A DNA stretch of 64,000 nucleotides from Puteibacter caeruleilacunae (GTDB taxonomy: Bacteria; Bacteroidota; Bacteroidia; Bacteroidales; Prolixibacteraceae), in contig SJCO01000005.1 in assembly GCA_005217565.1 (NCBI GenBank), positions 310,001 through 374,000 of the forward strand. Reading direction: 5' to 3'. Positions 10,315-20,415 of this stretch are shown piece by piece. The notes below the pieces were generated by a model that had not been told where the DNA came from, did not search any database, and saw only the letters and a program-made list of their open reading frames with translations. How positions within the stretch are numbered: the first letter of the stretch is position 1; every line of letters starts with the position of its first letter. The position numbers and the translations under genes are program-made.

Positions 10315-13300
10315 ATGAAACGATTTTATTACAACATATTGTTCCTTGTTACAATGCTTCTGGCAGTTAACCTTCAGGCTCAAGAGTCGCAGGTTATTGT
10401 TGGAAAGGTAACGTCTTCCGAAGGGAATATTCCATTGGAAGGGATCAGTGTTGGTTTGGAAAACATTGCCATGGAAGGTGAGGTGCGAACCAACGAACAG
10501 GGAGCGTTTAAAATAAATGTCCCACATGGAAATGTAACGTTGGTGTTTGAGTATCCCGACTATCACACGCAGCATGTGTTTCTGAATGGCAGAAGCAATG
10601 TGGAGGTGAAGATGATTCCTACATATCTTGAAAACCCTGAAAGAAGGGTAAGAGAGTTGTTGGGACAAAACAGACTGGATAAAGTAGCAGCGAATGTTAC
10701 GGCCATTAAGGGCGAAAAATTGCGTATGGTTGATGAGACTGGCTTCGATGCCATGACCATTGGTACCATGACTGGCGTGTATGCAACAACACGTAGCGGA
10801 CAGCCAGGTGCTGCAGCCGATATGATTATTCATGGTCCTTCATCATTCTCTGGTAAGGGGACTCCTCTGGTTGTGGTTGATGGATTGATTATGCGTAATC
10901 AGGATTATCCTTTAACAATGATTGAGGGAACTACTTTAAGTGATTATGCCGATTTGAATCCACAGGATATCAAGTCTGTAAGCGTGCTAAAGAATGCCGC
11001 AGCTACCGCTATTTATGGAGCTCAGGGAGCCAATGGGGTGATCCTGATTTCTACACATGATGGTGCGGTTGGTAAAACCAAACTAGAAGTGACTACTTCA
11101 GCAGGTATTGCTAGTCATGCTGGTGATGACATCTCTTTATTGAATGCCGATCAGCACCGTTTGTTTGTGTATGATCAGTTGTACAATTCAGGATGGACTG
11201 CCGATCAGTTGGCTGGTAATTATGCCGATTTCTTATTCAATAATCCTGAGTCGGTACAATATGAGCGTTATAATAACGATACCGATTGGCAAGGTGAGGT
11301 TTATAATGATGCGGCTGTTGTACAGAATCACTACGTTAGAATCTCTGGAGGAGATCAGCGCGCAAAATATGCCTTATCGATGGGATACAACCAAGAGGAA
11401 GGAGTAATTAATAACACTGATCTTCGAAGATTTACCGCACGTTTGAACGTTGATTATAAGTTGAGTGAGAAGATGAACTATGGTAGTTATATCTCGCTGA
11501 CCAACCTTAAAAGTGATCAGTTCCATCAAGGGAGTTCGGTATACAATCCTGTATTCCTTGCTTTGGGAAAAACACCTACCATGGCTCCATTTGCACAGAA
11601 TGCTTTTGGTGAAAATACTGTAGAGTATGATGAGGTGGGTGAGTTGATGCAGACTAATCCAACGGCTTATTTGAAAGGTAAGGAGATGAACGCACAGCGT
11701 AACCAGTTCAATGTGATCTCTTATCTGGACTATACCATGAATAACAATTGGTATTTCAAGATGAATGTTGGGGTAGTTTATGAGAACCAGAAAGAGGGAT
11801 ACTTTATTCCTGCGGCGGGTGTTGCTCCTGTTGATGGGAAATTCCGTATTGGTGGACGTAGCGATGGTACTTACTATGCTTTGTCGAACGAGTGGTTTGC
11901 TTCTTATACCAAGCAATCGGGAGAGCATTTCCTGAATGTAAATGCTAAGGCTAACCTTCACTATTCTCAAATGGAGATGTCATTTGGTGAGGATGTAAAT
12001 GCTTCGAACGATTATCAGCAGACACTTGATGGTGCTCAGATTGATATGATGGATTACGGTAACTATGATGTGGGTAATCTTTCTATGATGCTTTCGGCAA
12101 ACTATACCTACAAGGATAAGTATTTGCTGACCTTAAACACAAGTACTGATGCATCTTCACGCTTTGGTAGTGAGTCATCGGTAGGTTTCTTTCCTGGCTT
12201 ATCTGCTGGATGGAGAATCTCTAATGAGGACTTCTGGAATACCTCTTCATGGGTAGATGAGTGGAAGTTGACAGCATCGTATGGTCTTTCAGGAAATAGT
12301 AGGGATTTACCTCATTTCCAGTCGCGTTCATTCTATGTGCCTGGCAATTACATCTACTTTGGTGGTGTTGTACGTGATAAATTGGCCGACGAGGAGATCA
12401 AGTGGGAATCAACTGCTGAGTTTACTTTTGGTACTTACCTGAGAGCGTTGAATAATCGCTTTACTTTAGAGGCTAATTATTACAATCGACTAACCTCAGA
12501 TATCATTGTTCCTAAGTCGATAAGCCCTGTATCAGGACTTAAATATGTGCAGGTGAATGAGGCTGAGGTGATGAATCAAGGGGTGGAACTTAGTGCTGGA
12601 TATTGGGTGATCGATAAGAATGACCTGAAATGGTATGTGGCAGTAAACGGAACCATTAATAACAACGAGATCAAGAAGCTTCCTGGTAATAAGGATATCA
12701 TCTACGAATACAATGGTGTGAAGACAATCCTTCGCGAAGGTGAATCAATTGGTGCTTTTTATGGTTATGAAACCAACGAAAATGTATTGGCAACCAATGC
12801 CGATGCTACTTTGGTGAATGAAGGTTATGCTGCCTTTCAGGGCGGTGATGTAAGCTTTGTTGATCAAGATAAGAATGGTACGCTAAACAGCAACGATGAG
12901 GTTGTATTAGGCAACGGATTCGCTGATATTTATGGTGGTATCTCAACGCGCCTGGTATTTCAGAATCTTGAGTTCTCAGCGTTGTGCGACTTCCGTACAG
13001 GGAATGATGTATGGAATGCAACACGCCGATTCTCTGAGTCGATGTCGACCTTGAGTAACCAGTCGACTGCAGTATTGAATCGCTGGAGCAATCCTGGAGA
13101 TGTAACTTCTATGCCTCGCGCAGTGGCAAATGATCCTGCAGGAAATAACCGTGCCTCAGATCGCTGGGTTGAGGATGGTGCATTCTTCAGAATCCGTAAT
13201 GTAAAACTGTCTTACAATTTCCCGAATATCTTCGGTGGAATGAAGGTGTATGTGTCGGCCGACAATGTGAAGACATTCTCGAAGTACCTGGGTTACCATC

Positions 13301-13401
13301 CTGAGGTGAATGCTACAGGACGCCTGGTAATGCCTGGTGTAGATATGGGTAATGTGCCACAGCCAAAGACGGTTATGTTGGGAATTAACTTGTCATTATA
13401 A
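10315..13401 (+). CDS. SusC/RagA-family TonB-dependent outer-membrane transporter (pair 2)
   Basis: This 1028-residue protein has a signal peptide ending in VNLQAQ and an N-terminal carboxypeptidase-regulatory-like domain (IVGKVTSSEGNIPLEGISV). The plug domain has TPLVVVDGLIM and VLKNAAATAIYGAQGANGV; the NAAATAIYGAQ variant replaces the common DAAATAIYGSR. A beta-barrel follows, ending GINLSL. The plug and barrel differ strongly from pair 1, so this is not a recent duplicate and may recognise a different part of the ligand or another ligand. It begins 64 bp after a FAS1 gene and is followed 18 bp later by its SusD. Confidence 0.96.
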   Translation: MKRFYYNILFLVTMLLAVNLQAQESQVIVGKVTSSEGNIPLEGISVGLENIAMEGEVRTNEQGAFKINVPHGNVTLVFEYPDYHTQHVFLNGRSNVEVKMIPTYLENPERRVRELLGQNRLDKVAANVTAIKGEKLRMVDETGFDAMTIGTMTGVYATTRSGQPGAAADMIIHGPSSFSGKGTPLVVVDGLIMRNQDYPLTMIEGTTLSDYADLNPQDIKSVSVLKNAAATAIYGAQGANGVILISTHDGAVGKTKLEVTTSAGIASHAGDDISLLNADQHRLFVYDQLYNSGWTADQLAGNYADFLFNNPESVQYERYNNDTDWQGEVYNDAAVVQNHYVRISGGDQRAKYALSMGYNQEEGVINNTDLRRFTARLNVDYKLSEKMNYGSYISLTNLKSDQFHQGSSVYNPVFLALGKTPTMAPFAQNAFGENTVEYDEVGELMQTNPTAYLKGKEMNAQRNQFNVISYLDYTMNNNWYFKMNVGVVYENQKEGYFIPAAGVAPVDGKFRIGGRSDGTYYALSNEWFASYTKQSGEHFLNVNAKANLHYSQMEMSFGEDVNASNDYQQTLDGAQIDMMDYGNYDVGNLSMMLSANYTYKDKYLLTLNTSTDASSRFGSESSVGFFPGLSAGWRISNEDFWNTSSWVDEWKLTASYGLSGNSRDLPHFQSRSFYVPGNYIYFGGVVRDKLADEEIKWESTAEFTFGTYLRALNNRFTLEANYYNRLTSDIIVPKSISPVSGLKYVQVNEAEVMNQGVELSAGYWVIDKNDLKWYVAVNGTINNNEIKKLPGNKDIIYEYNGVKTILREGESIGAFYGYETNENVLATNADATLVNEGYAAFQGGDVSFVDQDKNGTLNSNDEVVLGNGFADIYGGISTRLVFQNLEFSALCDFRTGNDVWNATRRFSESMSTLSNQSTAVLNRWSNPGDVTSMPRAVANDPAGNNRASDRWVEDGAFFRIRNVKLSYNFPNIFGGMKVYVSADNVKTFSKYLGYHPEVNATGRLVMPGVDMGNVPQPKTVMLGINLSL

Positions 13402-13419
13402 TCCTAAATTTAAGAAGAT

Positions 13420-15138
13420 ATGACAACTAAAAATATTGTACTTAAATCAGCAATTTGTGCGTTAGCCTTATGGGGGACTTCCTGTAAAGATTTCTTGCAG
13501 GAAGATTCCGACTCGGTGGTTACCGGCAAAGAGTTTTATTCTTCGTTAGGAGATGCATATGCAGTAAAAGCAGGATTGTATTCAACTATGCAAAAGACTA
13601 CTGAATATGCATATGTTTGGGGCGAAGTACGTGGTGATCTTCTGGCTGAAGGTCCTGGCTTAAATTCAAATAACGATTTGAAGAGTATTTTCAAATTCGA
13701 GGGATTTGAAAACTCTAAATACTTGAATGTAGCGGAATATTATAATCTTATTCAGCAGTGTAACGAGGCGCTTGAGCATTTTGGAAAAATGGGAGAGGTA
13801 GTGCCTGAGATGATTGCTGATGGTGGTGATTTGGTGCATCAGCTTCAGAGTGAGGCTATTATTCTTCGTGCCAAGTGTTACTTCGATATGATTCGTACAT
13901 TCGGTGATGTTCCTTTCTCATTGAAACCGATCAATGATGTGAACGATAATACCGATGTTGAGGTTTTTGGAAAGGATGAGATCTTAAATCACCTTGAGAA
14001 AGACCTGTTGTGGGCAGTTAACTATGTGTTTGATTCCATGACTGATGTGCGTGTTGATGACCTTACCAATGGTACCACCCTTGATTTTGTTGAGGATGGA
14101 GAAGTATTGCGTACCATTTATCGTTGGAACGATGCTTTAGGTCGCGAGTGGAACCGTACAACTGTGAACATGGCTTACGGTCGCGCTTTATTGGGCGATA
14201 TCTACATGTTCCGCCAAAAGTATACTGCCGCAGTAGAACAGTATGAGTTGATTGAGCTTAACGGTGGAAACAACGAGGTGCAGTTGCAGCGTAAAGCGGT
14301 AGATTATGAGTGGTTCAATTTCCTAGAGCCTAGTGGTAGTTCTAATCCACGTAGTGCTGGTACTTCTACTTCAGGAACTTCAGCAGGTAATAACGGTATA
14401 GGTGGTGGTAGCGATTGGTTACGACGAATCTTTACCGATAATGGAGTTTCGGCAAAGGCTGATTGTGAATTGGTATTCTATCTGCGTTATGATGATAAAT
14501 ATCGTCAGACGAACTTCTATCATCAGTATTTCTTACCAGAGGCTAATGGCGGTGATTACTACTTTACTCCAGCCGATGCATCTTTATCGGTTTGGGATGG
14601 AGATACCTATCGTGGCGAAGGGCATTCATTTAAGCTCGATACCATGGGAACAACCATTTATCCGGTTGTGTGGAAATTCTTAGCCAATGCAGCAGGAAAA
14701 GATTATCGCATTAATGATGATGGTAACTTCCTGAGCGACATATCTTACTTTGTTAAGCGTGTTGCTGATTGTCAGTTGAAGGCTGCTGAGGCCTACAACC
14801 GCCTGGGACAGCGAGGAAAAGCGGTGAATATCCTGAATAACATTGTACGTAAGCGCGTGAGTGAGGAGAAAGCGCCAATTACTGAAACCTCTACCATGGA
14901 GGAGATTGAGGATGTGATATTTAACGAGCGACAGTTAGAGTTGGCTTATGAGGGAGAACGTTGGTTTGATTTGGTACGCTTTGCTAAACGCCGTGGACCA
15001 GCCTTCCTGGCAAATAGGGTAGCTAATCGCATGAGTGATCCGGCTGAACAGGATCGCGTGAGAAATTACCTGATGACCGAAGATAATTGGTACCTGCCAA
15101 TGGAGCACGGAGGAACCAATATTATTCAAATCAACTAG
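13420..15138 (+). CDS. SusD/RagB-family surface lipoprotein (pair 2)
   Basis: This 572-residue lipoprotein has the lipobox ALWGTSC, SusD-type TPR helices (EAIILRAKCYFDMIRTFGDVP, MAYGRALLGDIYMFRQKYTAAV) and the C-terminal signature FNERQLELAYEGERWFDLVR. It is longer than pair 1 SusD because of a Ser/Gly-rich loop (SAGTSTSGTSAGNNGIGGGS, about residues 313-332) in the middle of the protein. It pairs with the SusC gene 18 bp upstream, and the next gene begins 1 bp after its stop, indicating tight translational linkage. Confidence 0.96.
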   Translation: MTTKNIVLKSAICALALWGTSCKDFLQEDSDSVVTGKEFYSSLGDAYAVKAGLYSTMQKTTEYAYVWGEVRGDLLAEGPGLNSNNDLKSIFKFEGFENSKYLNVAEYYNLIQQCNEALEHFGKMGEVVPEMIADGGDLVHQLQSEAIILRAKCYFDMIRTFGDVPFSLKPINDVNDNTDVEVFGKDEILNHLEKDLLWAVNYVFDSMTDVRVDDLTNGTTLDFVEDGEVLRTIYRWNDALGREWNRTTVNMAYGRALLGDIYMFRQKYTAAVEQYELIELNGGNNEVQLQRKAVDYEWFNFLEPSGSSNPRSAGTSTSGTSAGNNGIGGGSDWLRRIFTDNGVSAKADCELVFYLRYDDKYRQTNFYHQYFLPEANGGDYYFTPADASLSVWDGDTYRGEGHSFKLDTMGTTIYPVVWKFLANAAGKDYRINDDGNFLSDISYFVKRVADCQLKAAEAYNRLGQRGKAVNILNNIVRKRVSEEKAPITETSTMEEIEDVIFNERQLELAYEGERWFDLVRFAKRRGPAFLANRVANRMSDPAEQDRVRNYLMTEDNWYLPMEHGGTNIIQIN

Positions 15139-15139
15139 T

Positions 15140-18100
15140 ATGTTTAATCTAAAACATAGTAAAATGAGATTCAGAAAAAATAATCGTTGGATTGGGCTAT
15201 TGGCTTTTCTCGCGCTAGTGATAGCGGGGAATCATGCCAATGCACAGTACAGACCTGTACAAGATGGCCAGATAGAGATTGAAGGTCGTACATGGTTTAC
15301 CAAAGATATTGGTGAAATTTACACACCAACCGTTTATTCGTATGACGAACTAAATGCAGCCTGGAAGATTTATGGCTGTGGACAGGATTTCGGACGTAGT
15401 AGTTCGGATGATATCGGTCCGCTTGTGCTGACTGAAATCCCTAATGGAGATTGGGAATTGATTGTAAAGGTGTTGCAACCTGATAATGTAGGAGCAACAG
15501 GATTTGCTTACAAAGAGATCTGGTTGGATGATGGTACTGGTACAGGTACCTCTAAGTTATACTATCCTGGAGAGGTATTGGCTCCACAGAACCGCCATAC
15601 CTCTAATCAGCGCTATGGAATTATCTTCCGTGAGAGTTTGGAGAAACGTTGCAGGGAGTTATCTATTGGTTCAGGTCGTTTGCATTGTCGCTTTGTGGCA
15701 CGTAAAGAATATATTGAGGATGAAGATGGGAAGATTCTGACTGATTCACGTTTCGTGTATTCCGGTGGAAGTTACCCGTTTTTTCACCCCGATTATCCTG
15801 CGTGGTTGCGTATTGTGAAGCGTGGAAACGACTACAATACTTACTATGCACTGGAAAATGAGGATATAAGTTACGACAATGCCGACGAGGTAAAGTGGAA
15901 TTTTAAGGAAGGTTTTACCATGGAAATGGATTCTGCTAATATCTATGCAGGTATTTTCTTTGGAGCAAACCTGAATAAACCAATTCGTGGTTCATCATAT
16001 GATGTGCGTGATCCAAGGGTAACGCAAATGTATAGCAACCTTATCTTACGTGAAGCACCTCCTTTGTGGAGGTTAGCCAATCCTCTTGCTGATCAGGCTG
16101 TAGAGACTGATGATTGGTTAGAGATTGATATTACTGATATGTTCGATCACGATGAAAAAGATGATCTGGATTACCAGGTGGTATCGAGCGATGAGCATAT
16201 TGGTTTTGCCTACATTGATAAATCATTAGCTGAAGATGGCAGTAAAGTGCGTACTCTTAAGGTTAAAGGAATTAGCGATGGTGTAGCTAAGCTGAATATT
16301 ACCTGGGATGTTGGAGGATATCATCTTGAGGATGAGCTGTATGTGCAAGTAAAGGCAGTAGTGGCTGAAAATGCTGATGTGTTAATGAATCATGTTAATC
16401 TTGGTGGTGATCCATCAGGATCGTATATTCGCTCGAATGATGACGAGAATGGTCGTATTAGATTATTAAGAAACGCTGGTGGTAATAACCACAGTGCTTT
16501 CGCAAAGCGCATGTCTGATGCTGCATTGTATTTCCCTATGAGCTGGGATGGTACGGCCGACTCAATAGAGGTGTTGTACGACGAGGTAAGTGATAGTCGC
16601 TTCTTCGAAACATTCGGATTGGCTATTATGGATGAGCTTACCGATAACTCAACGGCTGCAGGTGTAGGTGAATATACTACAGTTTCGGGAGGTAAAGGAT
16701 ACCAAACCTCGTACTTCTATACGCGTGAAGCTGGCTCAAGTAGTATGGGTATTGAATATTCTCCTGGTCATAAGAAGGGGGACTCAAAGACTGATCCTAA
16801 TAAGGTGCTCTTTAAAACTCAGCTTAAGCTTGTGCGTAGCAGTGCTACAACTATCGATTTGTACTCAAAGCGTCCGGAAGATGCTGAGTGGGATCACCGT
16901 AGTGTTGAGATTGCAGAAATAGGTGATTACTACTTCGTTATCCATCAGTCGCAAACACGTGGAGGCAATGGTTCATTCTTCACGGATTTAAAAATCAACG
17001 GAGAAGATATCATGTTGGAAGACGAGGTGATGACACTCGACAAAGGAGAGGAGAGAGTCATTAGTGTAGCAGGATGTATGGGACAGAAACTTGGGGAAAC
17101 ATGGACTGATTTTGCTATTAAGGCAGAAGCTGGTTCAGGTATTACTGCTGGTTTAGAAAATGGACAGTTTTATGTAATTGCTCCTGATACCGATAATTAC
17201 AGAGAGTCATATGTGGTTGTTTCGGCCATGAAAGATGGTAAGGCAGTGAAGCGTGTGATTAAGGTGGTGAATGAAATGGAACAATCATTTGAAGCTTACT
17301 CTGTGAGTGAAGTCGATAATGATGACGCTGGATCGGTTACTGCTGGTGACGCAACAGGAGAATATACCTTCAATTCATTTATGAGTCAGCTGAATGCTAC
17401 TAAAAATGACTATGCAACCTATATGTATGAGGAGTTGATGGCTGAAGATAGTGTTGAGACTACCGTATTTATTGAAAGCCTTGAGAATACTGGTGAGAAA
17501 ACTAAAGCAGGATTACTTATGCGTAGCACTAACCTTGGTGATAGTGTGAAGTACGCCGGACTGTTTGTTACTCCTGAGGAAGGACTCAAATTTCAGTATC
17601 GCTGGAAGGATAAGGAGATGTCGGTGATTGAGGATATCGAATTGGAAGAAGATATTGAACTCAAAGCACCGCTTTATTTGAAGTTAAAGCAAGCCAATGA
17701 CGTGTTCTATCCATATGTATCGAAAGATGGCGTGGAGTGGTATACGGGTCGTAAATATGCTTTCCCGCTGAAGTTCGAAGGCGACTATTACTATGCTGGA
17801 TTTGCTGCATCAACAACTGATAACTTCAAGAAGAAAGGCAACTGCCATATCCAGGAGTTTGAGATATTGACAAATGTTGAGATGAACGTTGGATCAACTG
17901 ATCTTCCAGTGTTTAAATCAATTGGTGTAGACCTGGATGATGATAAACAAGCTGCTGATTTGAAAGATATTGCCCCTGAAAGTGGAGTAAGTATATTTTG
18001 GGGAGCTGATAAGATGGCTAATATTGAGATAAATGCTGATGAAGCGGGGAAATTTGAAGCAGGTGTTTACAATGTAAAAGGACAGCAGGTTAGGATATAT

Positions 18101-18232
18101 ACTCCATCGATGTTACCTGCAGGATTATCACAAATTTCAATTAATCTGACGAACCTACAGCGTGGTGTTTACATCATTAAGGCCAATTCGGTAGCTGCCG
18201 GATCGGCAGTGCAGAAAATCGTTGTTCATTAA
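15140..18232 (+). CDS. Large secreted beta-rich protein with T9SS C-terminal sorting domain
   Basis: This is a 1030-residue secreted protein. The ATG at 15140 lies 1 bp after the SusD stop; an in-frame ATG at 15164 (MRFRKNNRW) is an equally good start. A signal peptide ends in GNHANAQ. Most of the chain is beta-rich. Two regions (about 470-640 and 750-915) look like concanavalin/DUF1349-type sandwiches, with motifs such as FYPYVSKDGVEWYTGR. The last 60 residues (GVYNVKGQQVRIY ... LQRGVYIIKANS ... QKIVVH) match the type A T9SS sorting domain, so export through the type IX system and surface anchoring or release are expected. No catalytic residues are recognised; carbohydrate binding is an inference. 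Confidence 0.8.
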   Translation: MFNLKHSKMRFRKNNRWIGLLAFLALVIAGNHANAQYRPVQDGQIEIEGRTWFTKDIGEIYTPTVYSYDELNAAWKIYGCGQDFGRSSSDDIGPLVLTEIPNGDWELIVKVLQPDNVGATGFAYKEIWLDDGTGTGTSKLYYPGEVLAPQNRHTSNQRYGIIFRESLEKRCRELSIGSGRLHCRFVARKEYIEDEDGKILTDSRFVYSGGSYPFFHPDYPAWLRIVKRGNDYNTYYALENEDISYDNADEVKWNFKEGFTMEMDSANIYAGIFFGANLNKPIRGSSYDVRDPRVTQMYSNLILREAPPLWRLANPLADQAVETDDWLEIDITDMFDHDEKDDLDYQVVSSDEHIGFAYIDKSLAEDGSKVRTLKVKGISDGVAKLNITWDVGGYHLEDELYVQVKAVVAENADVLMNHVNLGGDPSGSYIRSNDDENGRIRLLRNAGGNNHSAFAKRMSDAALYFPMSWDGTADSIEVLYDEVSDSRFFETFGLAIMDELTDNSTAAGVGEYTTVSGGKGYQTSYFYTREAGSSSMGIEYSPGHKKGDSKTDPNKVLFKTQLKLVRSSATTIDLYSKRPEDAEWDHRSVEIAEIGDYYFVIHQSQTRGGNGSFFTDLKINGEDIMLEDEVMTLDKGEERVISVAGCMGQKLGETWTDFAIKAEAGSGITAGLENGQFYVIAPDTDNYRESYVVVSAMKDGKAVKRVIKVVNEMEQSFEAYSVSEVDNDDAGSVTAGDATGEYTFNSFMSQLNATKNDYATYMYEELMAEDSVETTVFIESLENTGEKTKAGLLMRSTNLGDSVKYAGLFVTPEEGLKFQYRWKDKEMSVIEDIELEEDIELKAPLYLKLKQANDVFYPYVSKDGVEWYTGRKYAFPLKFEGDYYYAGFAASTTDNFKKKGNCHIQEFEILTNVEMNVGSTDLPVFKSIGVDLDDDKQAADLKDIAPESGVSIFWGADKMANIEINADEAGKFEAGVYNVKGQQVRIYTPSMLPAGLSQISINLTNLQRGVYIIKANSVAAGSAVQKIVVH

Positions 18233-18250
18233 TTCATAAATGTTTGAAAT

Positions 18251-19702
18251 ATGATGAAGAATTATATAGTAATCCTGTCTTTATTGGTCCTTTGGGGATG
18301 CGATAAAGGAGATGCTTTACAGGATATAGATCAAAGTTTCTCAGATCCGGATACCGCACAATCAGGCGACGGTTCGGATACTGACGATGCGGAATATAAC
18401 AGACTGGTGAATTACAGAACCTATGTATTCGCTGGAAATTCGAATACAGGTGAAGAGCACGTATTGTCCGCCGGAGCTGATGCATCGGTGAAGTATGGTT
18501 TAGATGAGGTATTCCTTCCTGATGGCGATGTTGTTGAGAAGGAGAATTACTCTTTGCAATCGCCTATGGCTGTTGAATTAAATGGTATTACCACGTTATT
18601 CTTTAATCGTTCACTGAATGGTAAAACAGGTACAAACTCAGCTAGTGGGTGGTGTTATTCAACCTTAGAAAACAATACCTGGGGTAAAGTTACTGAGGTG
18701 CGCAAATATGCTCCTTATGGCTATGAGAAGGATGGAGTTGCTGCCTTAGGAGCCACAGCACAAGAGATTCTGTGGGCCTCAAAAGGGGTGATGATCAGTA
18801 CCGACTCACACAGTTGGGATCATAAACCAGAGGCTTTAGCGTGGGATTCGCGTGATCTATCGGACTTTGATGCCAGTATAGGTGGTGATATTTCCAACAA
18901 CATGGAAGAATCGGAATTCGGTTTGATGATGATGTCTGAGTCTTTCGTAGAAGTTCAGCAGGTGTTAAGTATTGGAGAGATCAAATATGATACTCTGGAT
19001 ATGGATGGCGACATACCTATTTACGGAACTACTCCTGTTGATACAGTATGGGTGTATTCGCCTGTCCAGAAACCTCGTGTTCCTTCTGTGATAATCTCAG
19101 AAGATAATGGAACTACCTGGAATGATTATGATATTGCTGCCAATGATACGATGTTTATGGTGGGAGGAACTTTTATGGTGATGCCCGAGGGTGAGTATGC
19201 CGGAAATATTGTATCGGTAGGATATGATATCAATAAGAAGAGCATGAATCAGGCGACTTATACGTATGATGACGCGGCTGATCTGGAAGCAGGGTTGCCA
19301 TTCCAGTTTACTGAGACCAATATCACCAACAATACCCCAATTGGTTTATCGGCACCAGAGTTAATCTACAATCCTGTGACACAGCGTGTAGAATTAATTG
19401 AGGCGTTTAATCATCAGTTGGTATTGTGGAGTATTGCTCCTGCCGACCTGTTTGCAGGAAGTGCTGAGTGGACGCAAGAGTGTACACTGCTGTTCAGAGG
19501 CGAACGATATGCTGATTTTGCCGATGTACATGCATTCGGAAGTATTGTTGATGCCAATGAAGGCGTGCAACGCATCTATTTATCCATGGGAGCGAAGTCG
19601 CCATCACGTAAAGCAATCTACTGCTTAACACGTGATCTAAATACTGCTGACCTGTCAAGTTGGATTACCAACGTAAGGGCTGCAGCTCCGCAAGGAAATT
19701 AG
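18251..19702 (+). CDS. Lipoprotein with sialidase-like (Asp-box) beta-propeller features
   Basis: This 483-residue lipoprotein has the signal ILSLLVLWGC. One perfect Asp-box (SEDNGTTW, about residue 283) and a weaker one (STDSHSWD, about 181) occur in a beta-rich protein, suggesting a BNR/sialidase-like propeller fold. I could not find a full set of sialidase catalytic residues (Arg triad, Tyr/Glu pair), so enzymatic activity is doubtful and a binding role is equally likely. It is the last gene of the 1-19702 block, 18 bp after the T9SS protein and followed by a terminator. Confidence 0.7.
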   Translation: MMKNYIVILSLLVLWGCDKGDALQDIDQSFSDPDTAQSGDGSDTDDAEYNRLVNYRTYVFAGNSNTGEEHVLSAGADASVKYGLDEVFLPDGDVVEKENYSLQSPMAVELNGITTLFFNRSLNGKTGTNSASGWCYSTLENNTWGKVTEVRKYAPYGYEKDGVAALGATAQEILWASKGVMISTDSHSWDHKPEALAWDSRDLSDFDASIGGDISNNMEESEFGLMMMSESFVEVQQVLSIGEIKYDTLDMDGDIPIYGTTPVDTVWVYSPVQKPRVPSVIISEDNGTTWNDYDIAANDTMFMVGGTFMVMPEGEYAGNIVSVGYDINKKSMNQATYTYDDAADLEAGLPFQFTETNITNNTPIGLSAPELIYNPVTQRVELIEAFNHQLVLWSIAPADLFAGSAEWTQECTLLFRGERYADFADVHAFGSIVDANEGVQRIYLSMGAKSPSRKAIYCLTRDLNTADLSSWITNVRAAAPQGN

Positions 19703-19730
19703 TTCATTCTGAATCGTTAATATAATAGGG

Positions 19731-19763
19731 AGGTCGTCTGCTTTCGGGTAGGCGGCCTTTTTT
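19731..19763 (+). terminator. Rho-independent terminator after the SusCD/FAS1 block
   Basis: A 9-bp stem, AGGTCGTCT pairing with AGGCGGCCT through two G-U wobbles, is followed directly by a T run. It lies 28 bp after the last lipoprotein gene and closes the long plus-strand transcription unit. Confidence 0.75.
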
Positions 19764-19821
19764 CTTTCCTCATAATTCCGTAACTTGTAGCTAAAGTTAT
19801 CAATCAATAAATTCTAGGGCT

Positions 19822-20196
19822 ATGAGTAAAAATGTACTGGGACTACGCACCGTGGTGTATAAAGTCGACAATCTACAATCGGCCAAACGCTGGTATACAA
19901 AAGCATTTCAAGGGGAACCTTATTTCGATGAACCATTTTATGTGGGCTACAATGTTGGCGGTTATGAATTAGGATTACTACCAGGCGATGAATCGCGCAA
20001 GTTTAAGGGAGAAAATTCAATTGCTTATTGGGGTGTTGATGACATTGAAGAGGAGTATCAACGATTCCTTGCATTGGGTGCTACTGAGCATGAGGCTCCT
20101 AAAAATGTAGGAGGTGAAATAGTAGTTGCTTCTCTTAAAGATCCTTGGGGGAATATCATCGGTCTCATTTATAATCCGGTATTTAAGGCAGAATAG
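19822..20196 (+). CDS. VOC (glyoxalase/bleomycin-resistance fold) family protein
   Basis: This 124-residue protein has the vicinal-oxygen-chelate fold. The pattern V-x-D-x-x-x-A-x-x-W-Y (VDNLQSAKRWYTKAF) near residues 15-29 and the C-terminal SLKDPWGNIIGLIYNP are typical of small cytosolic glyoxalase-like proteins. The paired beta-alpha-beta-beta-beta modules fit the length. It has its own spacing from the upstream terminator, so it is probably monocistronic. The substrate is unknown; family members include lyases, dioxygenases and antibiotic-binding proteins. Confidence 0.85.
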   Translation: MSKNVLGLRTVVYKVDNLQSAKRWYTKAFQGEPYFDEPFYVGYNVGGYELGLLPGDESRKFKGENSIAYWGVDDIEEEYQRFLALGATEHEAPKNVGGEIVVASLKDPWGNIIGLIYNPVFKAE

Positions 20197-20415
20197 GAGT
20201 TCGTTATTGGTCTGTCAATATATGTTCAAAATATAGAGGTATACGTTCATTTCACGATATGTATACCTTTTTTATTGATATGAACCCCATCCTGAGGATT
20301 CCGGTGTTGTATCTTCGAATCAGAACTAAAAAACGTTTTAGCGGGTACTGAGAAGGTGATATTATTCAGCTGGTGAGACTTGGTATCCGCATATCTACAA
20401 ATCCAATAATCTGTA

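Noticed and set aside
10288-10833. 181-codon minus-strand ORF
   Set aside because: It lies antisense to the conserved SusC plug region, whose coding sense is unambiguous.
11374-11970. 198-codon minus-strand ORF
   Set aside because: Antisense to the SusC barrel and without a recognisable motif.
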